In this document: piece after piece, positions 37,875 to 47,141 of the stretch
Layout: each line of letters starts with the position of its first letter
Position numbering within the stretch: the stretch's first letter is position 1
Origin: Paracoccaceae bacterium
GTDB taxonomy: Bacteria; Pseudomonadota; Alphaproteobacteria; Rhodobacterales; Rhodobacteraceae
NCBI GenBank assembly: GCA_009773375.1
Contig: WRPH01000013.1
Location: 62,001-126,000, forward strand
DNA: 64,000 nt
Reading direction: 5' to 3'
Made by a program: the position numbers and the translations under genes
The notes under the pieces: generated by a model
The model's database searches: none
Told to the model about the DNA's origin: nothing
Seen by the model: only the letters and a program-made list of their open reading frames with translations

Positions 37875-39355
37875 TATGCGTCTCCTTGGGTCGGGGCAGT
37901 CGTTGAGCCGCTGGTCAGGCCGGGCGCTGCTTGGCCCAATTTGCGCAGGGCGTCAACGACAAGGCTGACTTTTATGCCCTTTGAGCCTTTCACCAGCAGA
38001 ATATCTCCGGCATCGGCAAGGCTGCGGGCCTTTTTGGCCAGATCTTTGGCGTCTTCCACCCAATCGCCGCGTTGACCGCGCGGCAGCTTGGTCCAAAGCG
38101 CTTTCATCCGGGGGCCAACGCAATGGATGGTGTGGATGGCGTCAAGGCCGGGGTGGTGGGCGATGGCCTCGTGCAGGGCATGCTCGGTTGGTCCCAGCTC
38201 CAGCATGTCGCCCAGGATGGCGATGCGGCGGCCCTTGTGGGTCTTGCCGACACCGTCTTGCGGGGTGGCGGCGATCAGCACTTCGAGGGCTGCGGCCATC
38301 GAGGCAGGGTTGGCGTTGAAGGCGTCGTCGATCAGATCGAAGGCGGTTTCCTCGACGATATCCAGCGTGATGCGTTCACGGGTGCCACGGCCCGCAGGCG
38401 GGGCCCAGCGGCCCAGATCGGCGGCGGCGATCATCGGATCAAGGCCAAGCGCGTCGGCCACCGCCAGCGCGCCCAGGCCGTTGGCGGCAAAGTGGCGACC
38501 GGGTGACAGCACTTTATACAGCGTCGGCGTGCCGTTGCGGCTGGCTTTGACGATGGTGGCGGTGTCGGTGATCTGGACGTGGAGCAGGCGGTAATCGGCG
38601 GAGTCGGAGGCCCCAAAGGTGATCACCTTTGCCCCCACCTCGGCGGCTTTGGTCCGCAGGATCGGGGTAATCTCCTGATCGGCGGGCAGAATGGCGGTGC
38701 CACCGTTACGCAAACCGTCCATGATCGCGGCCTTCTCGGTGGCGATGCCAGCCAAATCGCGGAACGCTTCCAGATGCGCTGCGGCGACGATGGTGATCAT
38801 CGCCACATCCAGATCGGCCATCCGCGCCAGCGGGGTGATTTCGCCGGGGTGGTTCATGCCGATCTCGATCACCGCGAAATCGGCATCGGCGGGCATCCGC
38901 GCCAGCGTCAGCGGCACGCCCCAGTGGTTGTTGTAGCTGGCCTCGGCGGCATGTACCCGGCCCTGCCCCGACAGCAGGCTGCGCAGCATTTCCTTGGTCG
39001 AGGTCTTGCCGACCGACCCGGTAACGCCGATCACTTTGGCGCGGGTGCGGGCGCGGGCGAAACGGCCCAAGCCCTCCAGCGCTTGCAACACGTCTGGCAC
39101 GATCAGCAGCGGGGCGTCGGCAGGCAGGCCTGCGGGGATATGGCTGACCAGCGCGGCTGCGGCACCTTTGGCCAGTGCTGCTGCGACGAAATCATGGCCG
39201 TCGCGCGCGTCTTTCAGCGCCACGAACAGATCGCCGGGCTGGATCGTGCGGGTGTCGATCGAGACGCCATGGGCCTGCCAGTCGCGGGTTGACCGCCCGC
39301 CCGTGGCGGTGATGGCATCGGCAGAGGTCCACAGGGCTGGCTTCGGTGTCGTCAT
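37874..39355 (-). CDS. murF: UDP-N-acetylmuramoyl-tripeptide--D-Ala-D-Ala ligase MurF
   Basis: A 493-residue Mur ligase completing the pentapeptide precursor. P-loop [32 protein letters not shown] and [10 protein letters not shown] are typical, and the C-terminal domain shows [18 protein letters not shown] and ILGDMLELG. Overlap with murE by ATGA (39352-39355). Confidence 0.97.
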   Translation of the reverse strand: MTTPKPALWTSADAITATGGRSTRDWQAHGVSIDTRTIQPGDLFVALKDARDGHDFVAAALAKGAAAALVSHIPAGLPADAPLLIVPDVLQALEGLGRFARARTRAKVIGVTGSVGKTSTKEMLRSLLSGQGRVHAAEASYNNHWGVPLTLARMPADADFAVIEIGMNHPGEITPLARMADLDVAMITIVAAAHLEAFRDLAGIATEKAAIMDGLRNGGTAILPADQEITPILRTKAAEVGAKVITFGASDSADYRLLHVQITDTATIVKASRNGTPTLYKVLSPGRHFAANGLGALAVADALGLDPMIAAADLGRWAPPAGRGTRERITLDIVEETAFDLIDDAFNANPASMAAALEVLIAATPQDGVGKTHKGRRIAILGDMLELGPTEHALHEAIAHHPGLDAIHTIHCVGPRMKALWTKLPRGQRGDWVEDAKDLAKKARSLADAGDILLVKGSKGIKVSLVVDALRKLGQAAPGLTSGSTTAPTQGDA

Positions 39356-40833
39356 AGCAAACCATCCAGTGCAGCCACGGCGATGCTGGCCTGCTCTACA
39401 TCGTCAAACGGGTAAATATCGCCCATGATCACCTGACCGGATTCGTGGCCCTTGCCCGCCACCAGCAGCGCGTCGCCGGGTTGTAGCGCGTCCACCGCGA
39501 GCAAGATCGCCTCGGCACGGTCGCCGACCTCGTTCGCCTCGGGGCACGCCGCCATGATCGCGGCGCGGATGCTGGCGGGGTCTTCGGAACGCGGGTTGTC
39601 ATCGGTGACAAACAGAATATCGGCATGTGCGCGGGCAGCAGCGCCCATCAACGGGCGCTTGCCGGTATCGCGGTCGCCGCCTGCACCGAAAACGATGATG
39701 ATGCGGCCCATCACATGCGGGCGCAGCGCTTGCAGGGCGGTGGCGATGGCATCAGGCGTATGGGCGTAATCGACGAACACTGACGCGCCATTCTTGCGGG
39801 TGCCGGCCAGTTGCATCCGGCCGCGCACGCCGGAAAGCTGCGGCAGCACCGCAAAGACATCGCGCGGGGCTTCGCCTGCGCCAATGACCAGACCCGCCGC
39901 CAGCGCCACGTTTTCGGCCTGAAAACCGCCGATCAGGTTCAGCCGCACCTGATAGGGCGTGCCTTTCCAGTCAAAGCGCACATCCTGCCCCGAGGCGTCA
40001 AAGCGCTGGCCCAGAATGCGCAAGTCGCAGCCCGCGCCATGCCCGACCGAGATCAGCTTTTGCCCGCGCCCGACCGCGATCAGCGCCATGTCATGGCCCT
40101 TCGGGTCGTTCATGTTGATCACGGCGGTGCCGTCTTCGGGCAAGATCCGGTCAAACAGCGCGGCTTTGGCGGCGAAATAGGCCTCAAAGGTGTGGTGATA
40201 ATCCAGATGGTCCTGGGTGAAGTTGGTAAACCCCGCCGATTTCAGCCGCACGCCATCCATGCGGCGCTGATCCAGCCCGTGGCTGGAGGCCTCCATCGCG
40301 GCATGGGTGACGCCTTCGGCTGCCGCCTGCGCCAGCATGTGATGCAGGGTGATCGGGTCCGGCGTGGTGTGGGCGGAAGGCGCGGCCCAAGCGCCTTCAA
40401 CCCCGGTGGTGCCGATGTTGATCGCGGCATGGTCCAAGGCCATCCAGATTTGCCGGGCAAAGGTGGCCACGGAAGTTTTGCCATTGGTGCCGGTGACGGC
40501 AACCATGGTGGCAGGCTGCGCGCCAAACCACAGCGCTGCGGCGCGCGCCAAAGCCTCACGCGGGTCTTCGGCCACGATCAGCGCCACGCCAGAAGCTGCA
40601 AGCGCATCCGCCGCCAGCCGCGCGCCTGCGGCATCGGTAAGAATGGCCGAAGCGCCCTTGGCAATCGCAGTGTCGATGAAGCTCGCGCCATGCACCTTGG
40701 CGCCCGGCATCGCCGCAAACAGAAAACCGGGCTGCACCGCCCGGCTGTCCACCGTCAAACCCGCCAGCGCCGGATCAAGGCCGTTGCGGGCGGTCAGTCC
40801 CAAAGCTGTCACTGTCTTTGGCCGATCCGCCAT
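39352..40833 (-). CDS. murE: UDP-MurNAc-L-Ala-D-Glu--meso-diaminopimelate ligase MurE
   Basis: A 493-residue Mur ligase. P-loop VTGTNGKTSVATFARQ; the C-terminal DNPR motif (FVTDDNPRSEDPA) marks the meso-diaminopimelate-specific form. EASSHGLDQRRMDGV and GTRKNGASVFVDYAHTPDA are also conserved. Starts at 40833, 15 bases after the ftsI stop. Confidence 0.97.
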   Translation of the reverse strand: MADRPKTVTALGLTARNGLDPALAGLTVDSRAVQPGFLFAAMPGAKVHGASFIDTAIAKGASAILTDAAGARLAADALAASGVALIVAEDPREALARAAALWFGAQPATMVAVTGTNGKTSVATFARQIWMALDHAAINIGTTGVEGAWAAPSAHTTPDPITLHHMLAQAAAEGVTHAAMEASSHGLDQRRMDGVRLKSAGFTNFTQDHLDYHHTFEAYFAAKAALFDRILPEDGTAVINMNDPKGHDMALIAVGRGQKLISVGHGAGCDLRILGQRFDASGQDVRFDWKGTPYQVRLNLIGGFQAENVALAAGLVIGAGEAPRDVFAVLPQLSGVRGRMQLAGTRKNGASVFVDYAHTPDAIATALQALRPHVMGRIIIVFGAGGDRDTGKRPLMGAAARAHADILFVTDDNPRSEDPASIRAAIMAACPEANEVGDRAEAILLAVDALQPGDALLVAGKGHESGQVIMGDIYPFDDVEQASIAVAALDGLL

Positions 40834-40848
40834 CCCATCACCCCACGC

Positions 40849-42636
40849 TTAGTTGCTGACGGCTGTTAACCCATCCAGCGGTTGGGGTTCAACCTGTGGC
40901 CGCATCCCCAGCAACGGGGCGGCGCGGCGAATGATCTCGGCGGCCACGGGAACGGCGGTCCAGCCAGCGGTGCGGCGCGGCTTTGGCCCGGTCATTTCCA
41001 CCGGCTCGTCCAGCGTCACGATCAGCACATATTTCGGGTCGTTGGCGGGGAAGACGCTGGCGAAGGTATTCACCACCTTATCCTTGTAATAGCCGCCGCC
41101 CTTCATGGTCTTGTCAGCCGTGCCGGTCTTGCCTGCCACGGCATAGCCCGGCACTTCGGCCAAGGACGCGGTGCCTTCGGTGACGACGCGGCGCAGCATG
41201 CCAACCGCTTGTGCTGCGGTCTGTTCCGAAATCACCCGTTCGCCCCGCATCGGCTCGGACCGCTTCAGCAGCGTCGGCGTTACCTTGATGCCGCCGTTGG
41301 CGATGGTGGCATAAGCGCTGGCAAGGTTCAGCGGGCTGCCCGACATACCGTGCCCATAAGCGGTTGTGATCGTGACGATATCCGGCCAGCGCGCCGGGCG
41401 CAGCGGCTTGGCGCCCCTGGCCTCGACCAGCTCGACCGGCGAGGCATCAAACAGGCCCATCGCCTTGAAGAACGCCTGCTGACGCACGCCACCGATCAGC
41501 AGCGCGATATGGGCGGTGCCGACGTTGGAGGATTTCGCGATCACATCCGACACCGAAAGCAGCGGGCCGTAGTTGTGGTTTTCAAACTCCTTGATCCGGT
41601 GTTTGCCCCAGATCATCGGCGCATTGGCATCGACCATGGTTTCCGGGGTCAGCAGGCCGAGATCAATCGCCTGGGCTGCGGCAAAGATCTTGAAGGTGGA
41701 GCCGAGTTCGTAAATCCCCTGCACGGCGCGGTTGAACAGCACCGAATCCGACGGATCGCCCGAGGTCGGGTTGTTGGGGCGGTCGTTGGGGTCAAAGGTT
41801 GGCCCCGCCGCCAGCGCGACGATCTCGCCGGTGTCGACATTCATCAAAATCGCCGCACCGCCCTTGGCGTTCATCATGGTGATGCCCGCACCCAAGACCT
41901 CTTCCACCGCCGCCTGCACCGTCAGATCCAGCGAGGTGACCAGCGGCGTGCCAGCTTGCGCCGGATCGCGCAGGCGGTCGTCCATGAATTTTTCAAGACC
42001 TGCGGTGCCGATGACTTCGGCACTGTTCACGCCCTCGTTGCCAAACGAGGCCCCGCCCAGCACATGCGCGGCCAGCGTGCCGTTGGGATAAAGCCGCATC
42101 TCACGCGGGCCGAACAACAGGCCGGGATCGCCGATTTCATGCACCAGCTGCACCTGTTCGGGCGACAGCACCTTGCGCACCCACAGGAAACTGCGGCCAT
42201 CGGTAAAGCGGCGCAGCAGCGTGGCTTCGTCCAGATCGGGGAAGATCGTCGCCAGCGCTTTCGCCACCCGCGCCGGGTCGATCAGATCGCGGGTCTGCAC
42301 ATAGAGCGCATGCGTCAGCATGTTGGTGGCCAGTACCCGGCCATTGCGATCAACGATGTCGGCGCGCGAGGCTTCGATCTGATTGCCGACCGAGGCAGTG
42401 CGCGGCTCGACCGGTTCGGTGGCGGCCAGCGTGCCCATGCGGGCACCGATCACGGTGAAAGCGGAAAAGAACGACAGCGCCAGAAAGATCAGCCGCAGTT
42501 GCGCCCGGCCACGCGCCTTGTCGCGCATCACCTCGTGGCGCAGGCGCAGGTTTTCGCGTTCAATCGTGTCAGGGTTTTCGCCGGCATTGCGGGCGTGCAG
42601 GATCCGCGCCAGCGGGCGCAACGGGGTGCGGGTCAT
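40849..42636 (-). CDS. ftsI: Peptidoglycan transpeptidase FtsI (PBP3)
   Basis: A 595-residue bitopic class B PBP. One membrane helix near residue 50 (LRLIFLALSFFSAFTVIG), a pedestal domain with SRADIVDRNGRVLATN, and the transpeptidase domain with the catalytic ELGSTFKIF (S-x2-K), the SxN motif in AKSSNVGTAHI and the KTG motif in AVAGKTGTADK. It crosslinks septal wall with FtsW. It overlaps ftsL by ATGA (42633-42636). Confidence 0.97.
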   Translation of the reverse strand: MTRTPLRPLARILHARNAGENPDTIERENLRLRHEVMRDKARGRAQLRLIFLALSFFSAFTVIGARMGTLAATEPVEPRTASVGNQIEASRADIVDRNGRVLATNMLTHALYVQTRDLIDPARVAKALATIFPDLDEATLLRRFTDGRSFLWVRKVLSPEQVQLVHEIGDPGLLFGPREMRLYPNGTLAAHVLGGASFGNEGVNSAEVIGTAGLEKFMDDRLRDPAQAGTPLVTSLDLTVQAAVEEVLGAGITMMNAKGGAAILMNVDTGEIVALAAGPTFDPNDRPNNPTSGDPSDSVLFNRAVQGIYELGSTFKIFAAAQAIDLGLLTPETMVDANAPMIWGKHRIKEFENHNYGPLLSVSDVIAKSSNVGTAHIALLIGGVRQQAFFKAMGLFDASPVELVEARGAKPLRPARWPDIVTITTAYGHGMSGSPLNLASAYATIANGGIKVTPTLLKRSEPMRGERVISEQTAAQAVGMLRRVVTEGTASLAEVPGYAVAGKTGTADKTMKGGGYYKDKVVNTFASVFPANDPKYVLIVTLDEPVEMTGPKPRRTAGWTAVPVAAEIIRRAAPLLGMRPQVEPQPLDGLTAVSN

Positions 42637-43007
42637 GGCGTTTGCTCCGCTTCCAGACTGCCAGAAACCGATTGCGGCGCTTCGATATCAAGGCCGGGCA
42701 TCAGATCGGTGGCCAAGGGCGGCGGCGGCATGGCAACCCGTTGTGCGGTGCCAAACTGCTGCGGCTCCATCGGCAACAGGCCGAGCCGGTCAAAGTTCAG
42801 CGTTGCCAGCTGTCGCAGCCGGTCGGGCCGGTTCAGGTAGGCCCATTCGGCGCGCTGGATCGTCAACGCCTCGCGCAGGCCAGCGATTTCGTTTTGCAGA
42901 TCAGTCACTTCGCGTTGTGCGGCTTGCGTGGTGTAATTCTCGCGGTAGGCCCAGAAGCCCAGCGCCATCACGGCAAGGAAGGACAGAACGTAAAGCACAG
43001 GGCGCAT
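42633..43007 (-). CDS. ftsL: Cell division protein FtsL
   Basis: A 124-residue bitopic protein: an N-terminal membrane helix (VLYVLSFLAVMALGFWAY), then a leucine-zipper-like coil (REVTDLQNEIAGLREALTIQ) and the conserved WAYLNRPDRLRQLA, with a proline-rich tail. FtsL pairs with FtsB and FtsQ. The ATG at 43007 is chosen over the TTG at 43013 because it directly follows the rsmH stop (2 bases apart). Low sequence conservation is normal, but placement between rsmH and ftsI makes the call firm. Confidence 0.9.
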   Translation of the reverse strand: MRPVLYVLSFLAVMALGFWAYRENYTTQAAQREVTDLQNEIAGLREALTIQRAEWAYLNRPDRLRQLATLNFDRLGLLPMEPQQFGTAQRVAMPPPPLATDLMPGLDIEAPQSVSGSLEAEQTP

Positions 43008-43009
43008 GA

Positions 43010-44041
43010 TCAACGTTGCCCCTTTTGGGTTTGGGCTTTTTTGGATTGAGACTGCGGCAGATCGGGCGCGTCCAGCGTGCCTGCATCCACGTCTTTGGCG
43101 GGTGCTGCGGTGCGCCGCGCCACTCGCAGCTTGGCCGAGCGCGCGCGCGGGTTTTCTGCCAGTTCAACATCGTCCGGGCCAATCGCCTTGCGCGTGACCA
43201 GTTCAAACCGGGCGGTGGTGTTTTCCTTGACCGGGGCATAGCGGTTGGCGTTGGGCTCTTCCCCCGCCGCCTGCTGGAAAAAGCGTTTGACGACGCGGTC
43301 TTCCAGCGAATGGAAGGTGACAACCGCCAGCAATCCGCCGGGTTTCAGCGCGCGTTCTGCGGCGACAAGACCCTGCACCAGTTCGGTAAACTCTTCGTTC
43401 ACCGCGATGCGCAGCGCCTGAAAGCTGCGTGTCGCCGGGTGGCTTTGCCCCGGTTTCGGCCGTGGCAGGCATTTTGAGATGATGTCCGCCAACCGCAGCG
43501 TGGTGGTGATCGGATCGGGCGAGCGGGCCTCGACAATCGCGCGGGCGATGCGGCGCGAGGCGCGCTCTTCGCCGAAATGATACAGAATATCGGCCAGCCG
43601 CGCCTCGGACGCGGTGTTGACCAGATCAGCCGCCGATTCGCCCGACTGGCTCATCCGCATATCCAGCGGGCCATCTTTCTGAAACGAAAAGCCGCGCTCG
43701 GGCTGGTCGATCTGCATCGACGACACGCCCAGATCCAGCACCACGCCATCCAGCAAGGCCCCGGCATGGGCGTCCAGTTCCGAGAAATTCCCCGCCACCA
43801 GCCGCAGCCGGTCGCCATATTCCCCCGCCCAAGCCTGCGCCATTTGCAGCGCCAGCGGGTCGCGGTCCACCCCGATCACGCAATCGGCGCCAGCCTCCAG
43901 CAGGCCGCGCGTATAGCCGCCTGCCCCGAAGGTGCCGTCCAGCCAAAGCCCGCGCACCGGCGCACAGGCGGCCAGCAAGGGGCGCAGCAGCACGGGGATA
44001 TGGGGCGTGCGACCGATATTCTGATCGCGGGAAGCGGTCAT
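43010..44041 (-). CDS. rsmH: 16S rRNA (cytosine-1402 N4) methyltransferase RsmH
   Basis: A 343-residue SAM enzyme (formerly MraW). [10 protein letters not shown] at the start, the SAM site [16 protein letters not shown], the motif [19 protein letters not shown] and the conserved RVVKRFF and FHSLEDR ([12 protein letters not shown]) are all present. ATG at 44041 follows the mraZ stop with one base between; the frame extends far into mraZ without support. Confidence 0.96.
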   Translation of the reverse strand: MTASRDQNIGRTPHIPVLLRPLLAACAPVRGLWLDGTFGAGGYTRGLLEAGADCVIGVDRDPLALQMAQAWAGEYGDRLRLVAGNFSELDAHAGALLDGVVLDLGVSSMQIDQPERGFSFQKDGPLDMRMSQSGESAADLVNTASEARLADILYHFGEERASRRIARAIVEARSPDPITTTLRLADIISKCLPRPKPGQSHPATRSFQALRIAVNEEFTELVQGLVAAERALKPGGLLAVVTFHSLEDRVVKRFFQQAAGEEPNANRYAPVKENTTARFELVTRKAIGPDDVELAENPRARSAKLRVARRTAAPAKDVDAGTLDAPDLPQSQSKKAQTQKGQR

Positions 44042-44042
44042 T

Positions 44043-44552
44043 TCAACCTGCCCGCGCCGCGCGGCCCACCAAGGCCAGCGGATCGACGCCATCGTCATCA
44101 TCATCCGCGAACTCGGCGTCATAGGTTTCACGACGATAAAGCTTGAAGCGGTTGGTATAGCCGGCAAAAGCCGCCTCGCCGCCGCTGGCCAGATCTTCCG
44201 GGCCAAAGCCCATCTTGGCGCGCACCTTCAGCGGCAGCACGATGCGGCCATCGGGTTCGATTTCAACCATCACCGAGCGGGAAATCAAATCACGTTCGGC
44301 GCGGTCACGGTCGGGGCTGCCCAGCTCCATCGCCTCGATCTTGGCGGCCAGGGCATCGGCACCCGACTTCGAATAGCATTCCACGAAGTTCCGGCTTTTG
44401 CCGCCATAAACCATGTAAACGCGGGGGCGGGGAAAATCTTCGGAGGCGGGGTCTTCGGCATCCAGTATGCGGCGGAAGGCTGCCGGGATCGAAACCCGCG
44501 CCTTGCTGTCTACCTTCTGGTAGAACTCGCCTCTGAACGCCTCGCTCACCAT
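44043..44552 (-). CDS. mraZ: Transcriptional regulator MraZ
   Basis: A 169-residue protein with two SpoVT/AbrB-like domains: [21 protein letters not shown] and later [24 protein letters not shown]. MraZ forms a ring and represses its own operon by binding short tandem TGGG-type boxes. It is the first gene of the leftward dcw cluster. The C-terminal tail ([10 protein letters not shown]) is acidic and longer than in E. coli (152). Its leader carries a strong terminator and box-like repeats. Confidence 0.96.
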   Translation of the reverse strand: MVSEAFRGEFYQKVDSKARVSIPAAFRRILDAEDPASEDFPRPRVYMVYGGKSRNFVECYSKSGADALAAKIEAMELGSPDRDRAERDLISRSVMVEIEPDGRIVLPLKVRAKMGFGPEDLASGGEAAFAGYTNRFKLYRRETYDAEFADDDDDGVDPLALVGRAARAG

Positions 44553-44587
44553 CGGCCTTGCGGCTCCTTATCGGGTATCGCTACCCC

Positions 44588-44633
44588 GAAAATAGAAAAG
44601 GCGGATCGAGCTGCTGCCACTGCTCGATCCGCC
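44588..44633 (-). terminator. Terminator/attenuator in the mraZ leader
   Basis: 12-bp perfect stem (44600-44611/44622-44633) and a T-rich tail (TTTTCTATTTT on the leftward strand). It would limit read-through into mraZ and so could set the level of the whole division cluster. Confidence 0.85.
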
Positions 44634-44795
44634 GTCTGTCCCATCGCTGGGCGTCCAGCTGCGCTTGCCACCTGGGGGAGATGTCTGCTCGCTTGCGCGC
44701 CGGATCTCTACGAATTCGATTTGGCGGGTGCCTGTATGAAGCCTGTCTTTTTCGCCTTGTTCGGGGTCTTCAGCCGCCCCTGCTTTTTGTTTCCC
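44588..44795 (-). ncRNA. UpsM-like small RNA from the dcw leader (5' end approximate)
   Basis: A perfect 12-bp stem (GGCGGATCGAGC at 44600-44611 with its complement at 44622-44633) with a 10-base loop, followed on the leftward strand by a T-rich stretch (44588-44599), makes a strong terminator only 36 bases before the mraZ start. A transcript that begins upstream would mostly end here. In Rhodobacter sphaeroides an abundant roughly 200-nt RNA, UpsM, is made in exactly this place by early termination of the dcw transcript. Position and terminator are seen; identity is inferred, and I place the 5' end from the known size, not from a promoter. Confidence 0.6.
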
Positions 44796-45087
44796 GCTGC
44801 GTCGTCTTCGTAGGAAAAGGGATGCCATGGGATTTCACGGGAAGCAACGGAAATCTTTGGCGACAAACCGGAAGATATTGATTTTCACCTGTCAGAAAAA
44901 CAGCATCTAGTGGGTGTACCCGACTAAGTTTAGGCAGTAACAGCGTTTTCACAGCGGCGTGAACACTAGATGTTGATTTGGCTGAACGATGCGCGCCCAG
45001 CCCATAAAATCCCAAGATTTTTTTGAATGCGGCAACAGGGCCATAATTCATGGACAAGGCCCGCCGCAGCTTTCCGCCACAAAACGC
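44634..45087. other. Long leader/promoter region upstream of mraZ
   Basis: No convincing gene here. It holds the body of the probable UpsM RNA, three box-like repeats at 44828-44852, and a distant inverted repeat (CATCTAGTG at 44904-44912 with CACTAGATG at 44964-44972). The open frame at 44770-45057 on the minus strand lacks homology and crosses the promoter zone. Confidence 0.5.
44828..44852 (+). promoter_or_regulatory. Possible MraZ-type box repeats
   Basis: TGGGA (44828-44832), CGGGA (44838-44842) and CGGAA (44848-44852) are spaced exactly 10 bases apart, like the tandem TGGGN boxes that MraZ binds upstream of its own operon. They are on the strand opposite to mraZ and about 280-300 bases before its start, where the promoter of the long leader would be. 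Two of the three differ from the ideal box. Confidence 0.35.
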
Positions 45088-45111
45088 GAAAAACCGGGGT
45101 TTCCCCCGGTT
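45088..45111 (-). terminator. Rho-independent terminator after the Mrp/ApbC gene
   Basis: On the leftward strand, AACCGGGG/CCCCGGTT (8 bp, 45092-45099 with 45104-45111) with loop GAAA and a T run (A run at 45089-45093). It is 84 bases after the stop codon. Confidence 0.85.
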
Positions 45112-45194
45112 CTCCCATACGTTCCCAGCTCAAGTGATTCGCAGCGCGGTGGCGTTTCCCATGGCATCCCAGAGCGGGCGCGCTGCCCGACCCG

Positions 45195-46301
45195 TCAGGC
45201 CATGCCGCCAGCAATCAGGCGCTGCGCCAGCCGGGCATAGGCCTGCGCGGCAGGGCTGTCGCCAAGGGCAATCGGCGTGCCCGCATCGCCCGCCAGCCGC
45301 ACATCTATCGACAACGGCAATTCGCCCAGAAACGGCAGATCCAGCCGCGCCGCCTCTGCCGCAACGCCGCCATGGCCGAACAGATGCGCCTCGTGGCCGC
45401 AATTCGGGCAGATATAGGTGGACATGTTCTCGATCAGCCCCAGCACCGGGGTTTTCAGCTTCTGGAACATATCGAGCGCCTTGCGCGCATCCAGCAGCGC
45501 CACGTCCTGCGGCGTGGACACCACAATCGCCCCCGTCAGATGCGTGCGCTGGCACAGCGTCAGTTGAATATCGCCGGTGCCGGGCGGCAGGTCGATGATC
45601 AGCACGTCCAGCTCGCCCCAGGCCACCTGCCCCAGAAGTTGCTGCAATGCCCCCATCAGCATCGGACCGCGCCAGATCACCGCCTCATCCTCTTTCAGCA
45701 TCAGGCCGATCGACATCATCGTCACGCCATGCGCGTGCAGCGGTTCGATGATCTTGCCATCCGGGCTGGCCGGGCGCTTCGACACCCCCATCATCCGCGG
45801 CTGGCTGGGGCCATATATATCAGCATCAAGCAGGCCAACGCGACGGCCCTGCTTGGCCAAGGCTACGGCGAGGTTGGAACTGACGGTGGATTTCCCCACC
45901 CCACCCTTGCCGGAGCCGATGGCAATGATGCGGTCCACCCCCGCGATGCGCGCAGGCCCGCCCTGATGCGGGCTGGGGTGTTGACCGATCTTCACGCCCT
46001 GCCCCAGTTGCGGTGCGCCCAGTTGCGGCGGGGCTGCGGTAGCGGCTTTCGGCGCGGGCCCGTGCGCCGTCATCACCGCCTGCACCGAAGTCACCCCCGG
46101 CAAAGCCTTCAAAGCCAGTTCGGCGGCCACCTGCGCCGGGGCAAGGCTGCGCGCCTCGTCCGGGGTGGCAGCTTCGATGACGAATCGCACCGTGCCGCCG
46201 TCAACCGCCAAGGCCCGCACCAGATCGCGCGAAACCAGCGTGCCGCCCGGCACCTGAACCCGCGCAAGAACCGCCAATACATCTTCCCGCGCGATGCTCA
46301 T
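45195..46301 (-). CDS. Mrp/ApbC-family iron-sulfur cluster carrier ATPase
   Basis: A 368-residue P-loop NTPase that binds and delivers Fe-S clusters. An N-terminal MIP18-like (DUF59) domain occupies about residues 1-80; the deviant Walker A is [20 protein letters not shown] near residue 125, and the cluster-binding C-x2-C is in [22 protein letters not shown] at 46301 is preferred because AAAGGA lies upstream at good spacing; another ATG in frame at 46319 has none. Monocistronic, with its own terminator. Confidence 0.94.
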   Translation of the reverse strand: MSIAREDVLAVLARVQVPGGTLVSRDLVRALAVDGGTVRFVIEAATPDEARSLAPAQVAAELALKALPGVTSVQAVMTAHGPAPKAATAAPPQLGAPQLGQGVKIGQHPSPHQGGPARIAGVDRIIAIGSGKGGVGKSTVSSNLAVALAKQGRRVGLLDADIYGPSQPRMMGVSKRPASPDGKIIEPLHAHGVTMMSIGLMLKEDEAVIWRGPMLMGALQQLLGQVAWGELDVLIIDLPPGTGDIQLTLCQRTHLTGAIVVSTPQDVALLDARKALDMFQKLKTPVLGLIENMSTYICPNCGHEAHLFGHGGVAAEAARLDLPFLGELPLSIDVRLAGDAGTPIALGDSPAAQAYARLAQRLIAGGMA

Positions 46302-46478
46302 GGTTTTTCCTTTGCCCATGTTTTATTCATATGACCCGCAAAGTTGTGCGGTTTGCGGCAAAGGGCAAGACCTGCTTGACCAAATGCTCAAAAATTCGCC
46401 GAAGCGCCTGTTAATTATAAACTTTTTGTGACCGAAAGCTATGCACGCGCTGCATGGCAGCATTGCCGAGAGGCTCTA

Positions 46479-46508
46479 TTGTGCAGCTGCAGCAATTGGC
46501 CCATGTTA
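46479..46508 (+). promoter_or_regulatory. Possible RpoH-type promoter upstream of the DUF1127 gene
   Basis: TTGTGC (46479-46484), 15 bases, then CCCATGTTA (46500-46508). This resembles the heat-shock sigma factor pattern, with a CCCATnT-like -10 box. In R. sphaeroides the homologous locus is driven by RpoHI/RpoHII under stress. The match is partial and the site is about 75 bases before the start codon. Confidence 0.4.
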
Positions 46509-46584
46509 CCCCTAACAGCGGAACGAAGGTTTTGGCATCCGGTCGGAACCACCCGCTTACAAGACAAAGAATGAGGCTATTATC

Positions 46585-46800
46585 ATGGCATATGTGAATT
46601 CCACCCGCGCAACGCAATCTTCGGTTTCGGACCGGTTCTCGGGCGTTTTCGCCGCGGTTTCGGCAATGATGCAGCGCCGCCGGATCTATGCGCAGACCCT
46701 GCGTGAACTGCGTAGCCTGTCTGATCGCGAACTGACCGATCTGGGCCTGTGCCGCAGCATGATCGTCGAAGTGTCGCGTGAAGCCGCTTACGGCAAGTAA
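46585..46800 (+). CDS. DUF1127 protein, CcaF1-like RNA-binding protein
   Basis: A 71-residue basic protein with the DUF1127 (YjiS) core RRRIYAQTLRELRSLSDRELTDLGLCRSMI near residues 32-60. In R. sphaeroides the homologous gene (RSP_6037, CcaF1) encodes a small RNA-binding protein co-transcribed with the CcsR RNAs and made under oxidative and heat stress. The immediately following array of CCTCCTCCC hairpins makes the same assignment very likely here. A good ribosome site is not obvious before the ATG (GAATGAGGCT..., GAGG at 9-14 bases). Confidence 0.85.
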   Translation: MAYVNSTRATQSSVSDRFSGVFAAVSAMMQRRRIYAQTLRELRSLSDRELTDLGLCRSMIVEVSREAAYGK

Positions 46801-46809
46801 TCCCTGAAC

Positions 46810-46883
46810 GGGCCTCTATCCTCCTCCCGGAGGCTTCGTTTCACGGCGCGGCGGCGCGCTTTCTCCTCCCTTGCGCCGTCGCC
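46810..46883 (+). ncRNA. CcsR-like RNA unit 1 (two hairpins)
   Basis: First hairpin GCCTC/GAGGC with loop motif CCTCCTCCC at 46820-46828; second, a 10-bp GC stem (46848-46857 with 46873-46882) with CTCCTCCC at 46863-46870. Starts 10 bases after the DUF1127 stop. A T run follows (46884-46888). Confidence 0.75.
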
Positions 46884-46898
46884 TTTTTATTCTCTTCG

Positions 46899-46967
46899 AC
46901 GGGCCCCTCCTCCTCCCTGGGCCTCTCGGACCCGCGGCGATCCAGTCCTCCTCCCTTGGATCGTCGC
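46899..46967 (+). ncRNA. CcsR-like RNA unit 2 (two hairpins)
   Basis: First hairpin GGCCC/GGGCC (46902-46906 with 46919-46923), motif CCTCCTCCC at 46909-46917 in the loop; second, an 11-bp stem (46934-46944 with 46957-46967) with CCTCCTCCC at 46947-46955. Confidence 0.8.
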
Positions 46968-46983
46968 ATCTTTTGACTTCGAC

Positions 46984-47049
46984 GGCCCCCTCCTCCTCCC
47001 TGGGGCTTTCGGATCGGCGGCGACTCAACCTCCTCCCTGAGTTGCCGCC
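46984..47049 (+). ncRNA. CcsR-like RNA unit 3 (two hairpins)
   Basis: First hairpin GCCCC/GGGGC (46985-46989 with 47002-47006), motif at 46992-47000; second, a 12-bp stem (47016-47027 with 47038-47049) with CCTCCTCCC at 47029-47037 filling the loop. Confidence 0.8.
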
Positions 47050-47060
47050 TCTTACTCGAA

Positions 47061-47126
47061 CGGCCAACCTCCTCCCTGGCCGGGCGATCAGGCGGTGACC
47101 CTTACCTCCTCCCGAGGGTCACCGCC
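47061..47126 (+). ncRNA. CcsR-like RNA unit 4 (two hairpins)
   Basis: First hairpin CGGCCA/TGGCCG (47061-47066 with 47077-47082), motif at 47068-47076; second, a perfect 12-bp stem (47091-47102 with 47115-47126) with CCTCCTCCC at 47105-47113. Confidence 0.8.
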
Positions 47127-47141
47127 GTTTCTGCTTCGCCT

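Noticed and set aside
44588..44900. RNase P RNA gene next to mraZ
   Set aside because: I looked for the GAGGAAAGTCCGG-type core and ACAGAA motifs and did not find them on either strand.
44770..45057. 95-residue frame upstream of mraZ on the minus strand
   Set aside because: No homology, crosses the presumed promoter and box region, and lacks a ribosome site.
46871..47098. Short open frame through the hairpin array
   Set aside because: Translation of the CCTCCTCCC repeats gives a low-complexity sequence and no homology; structure explains the region better.
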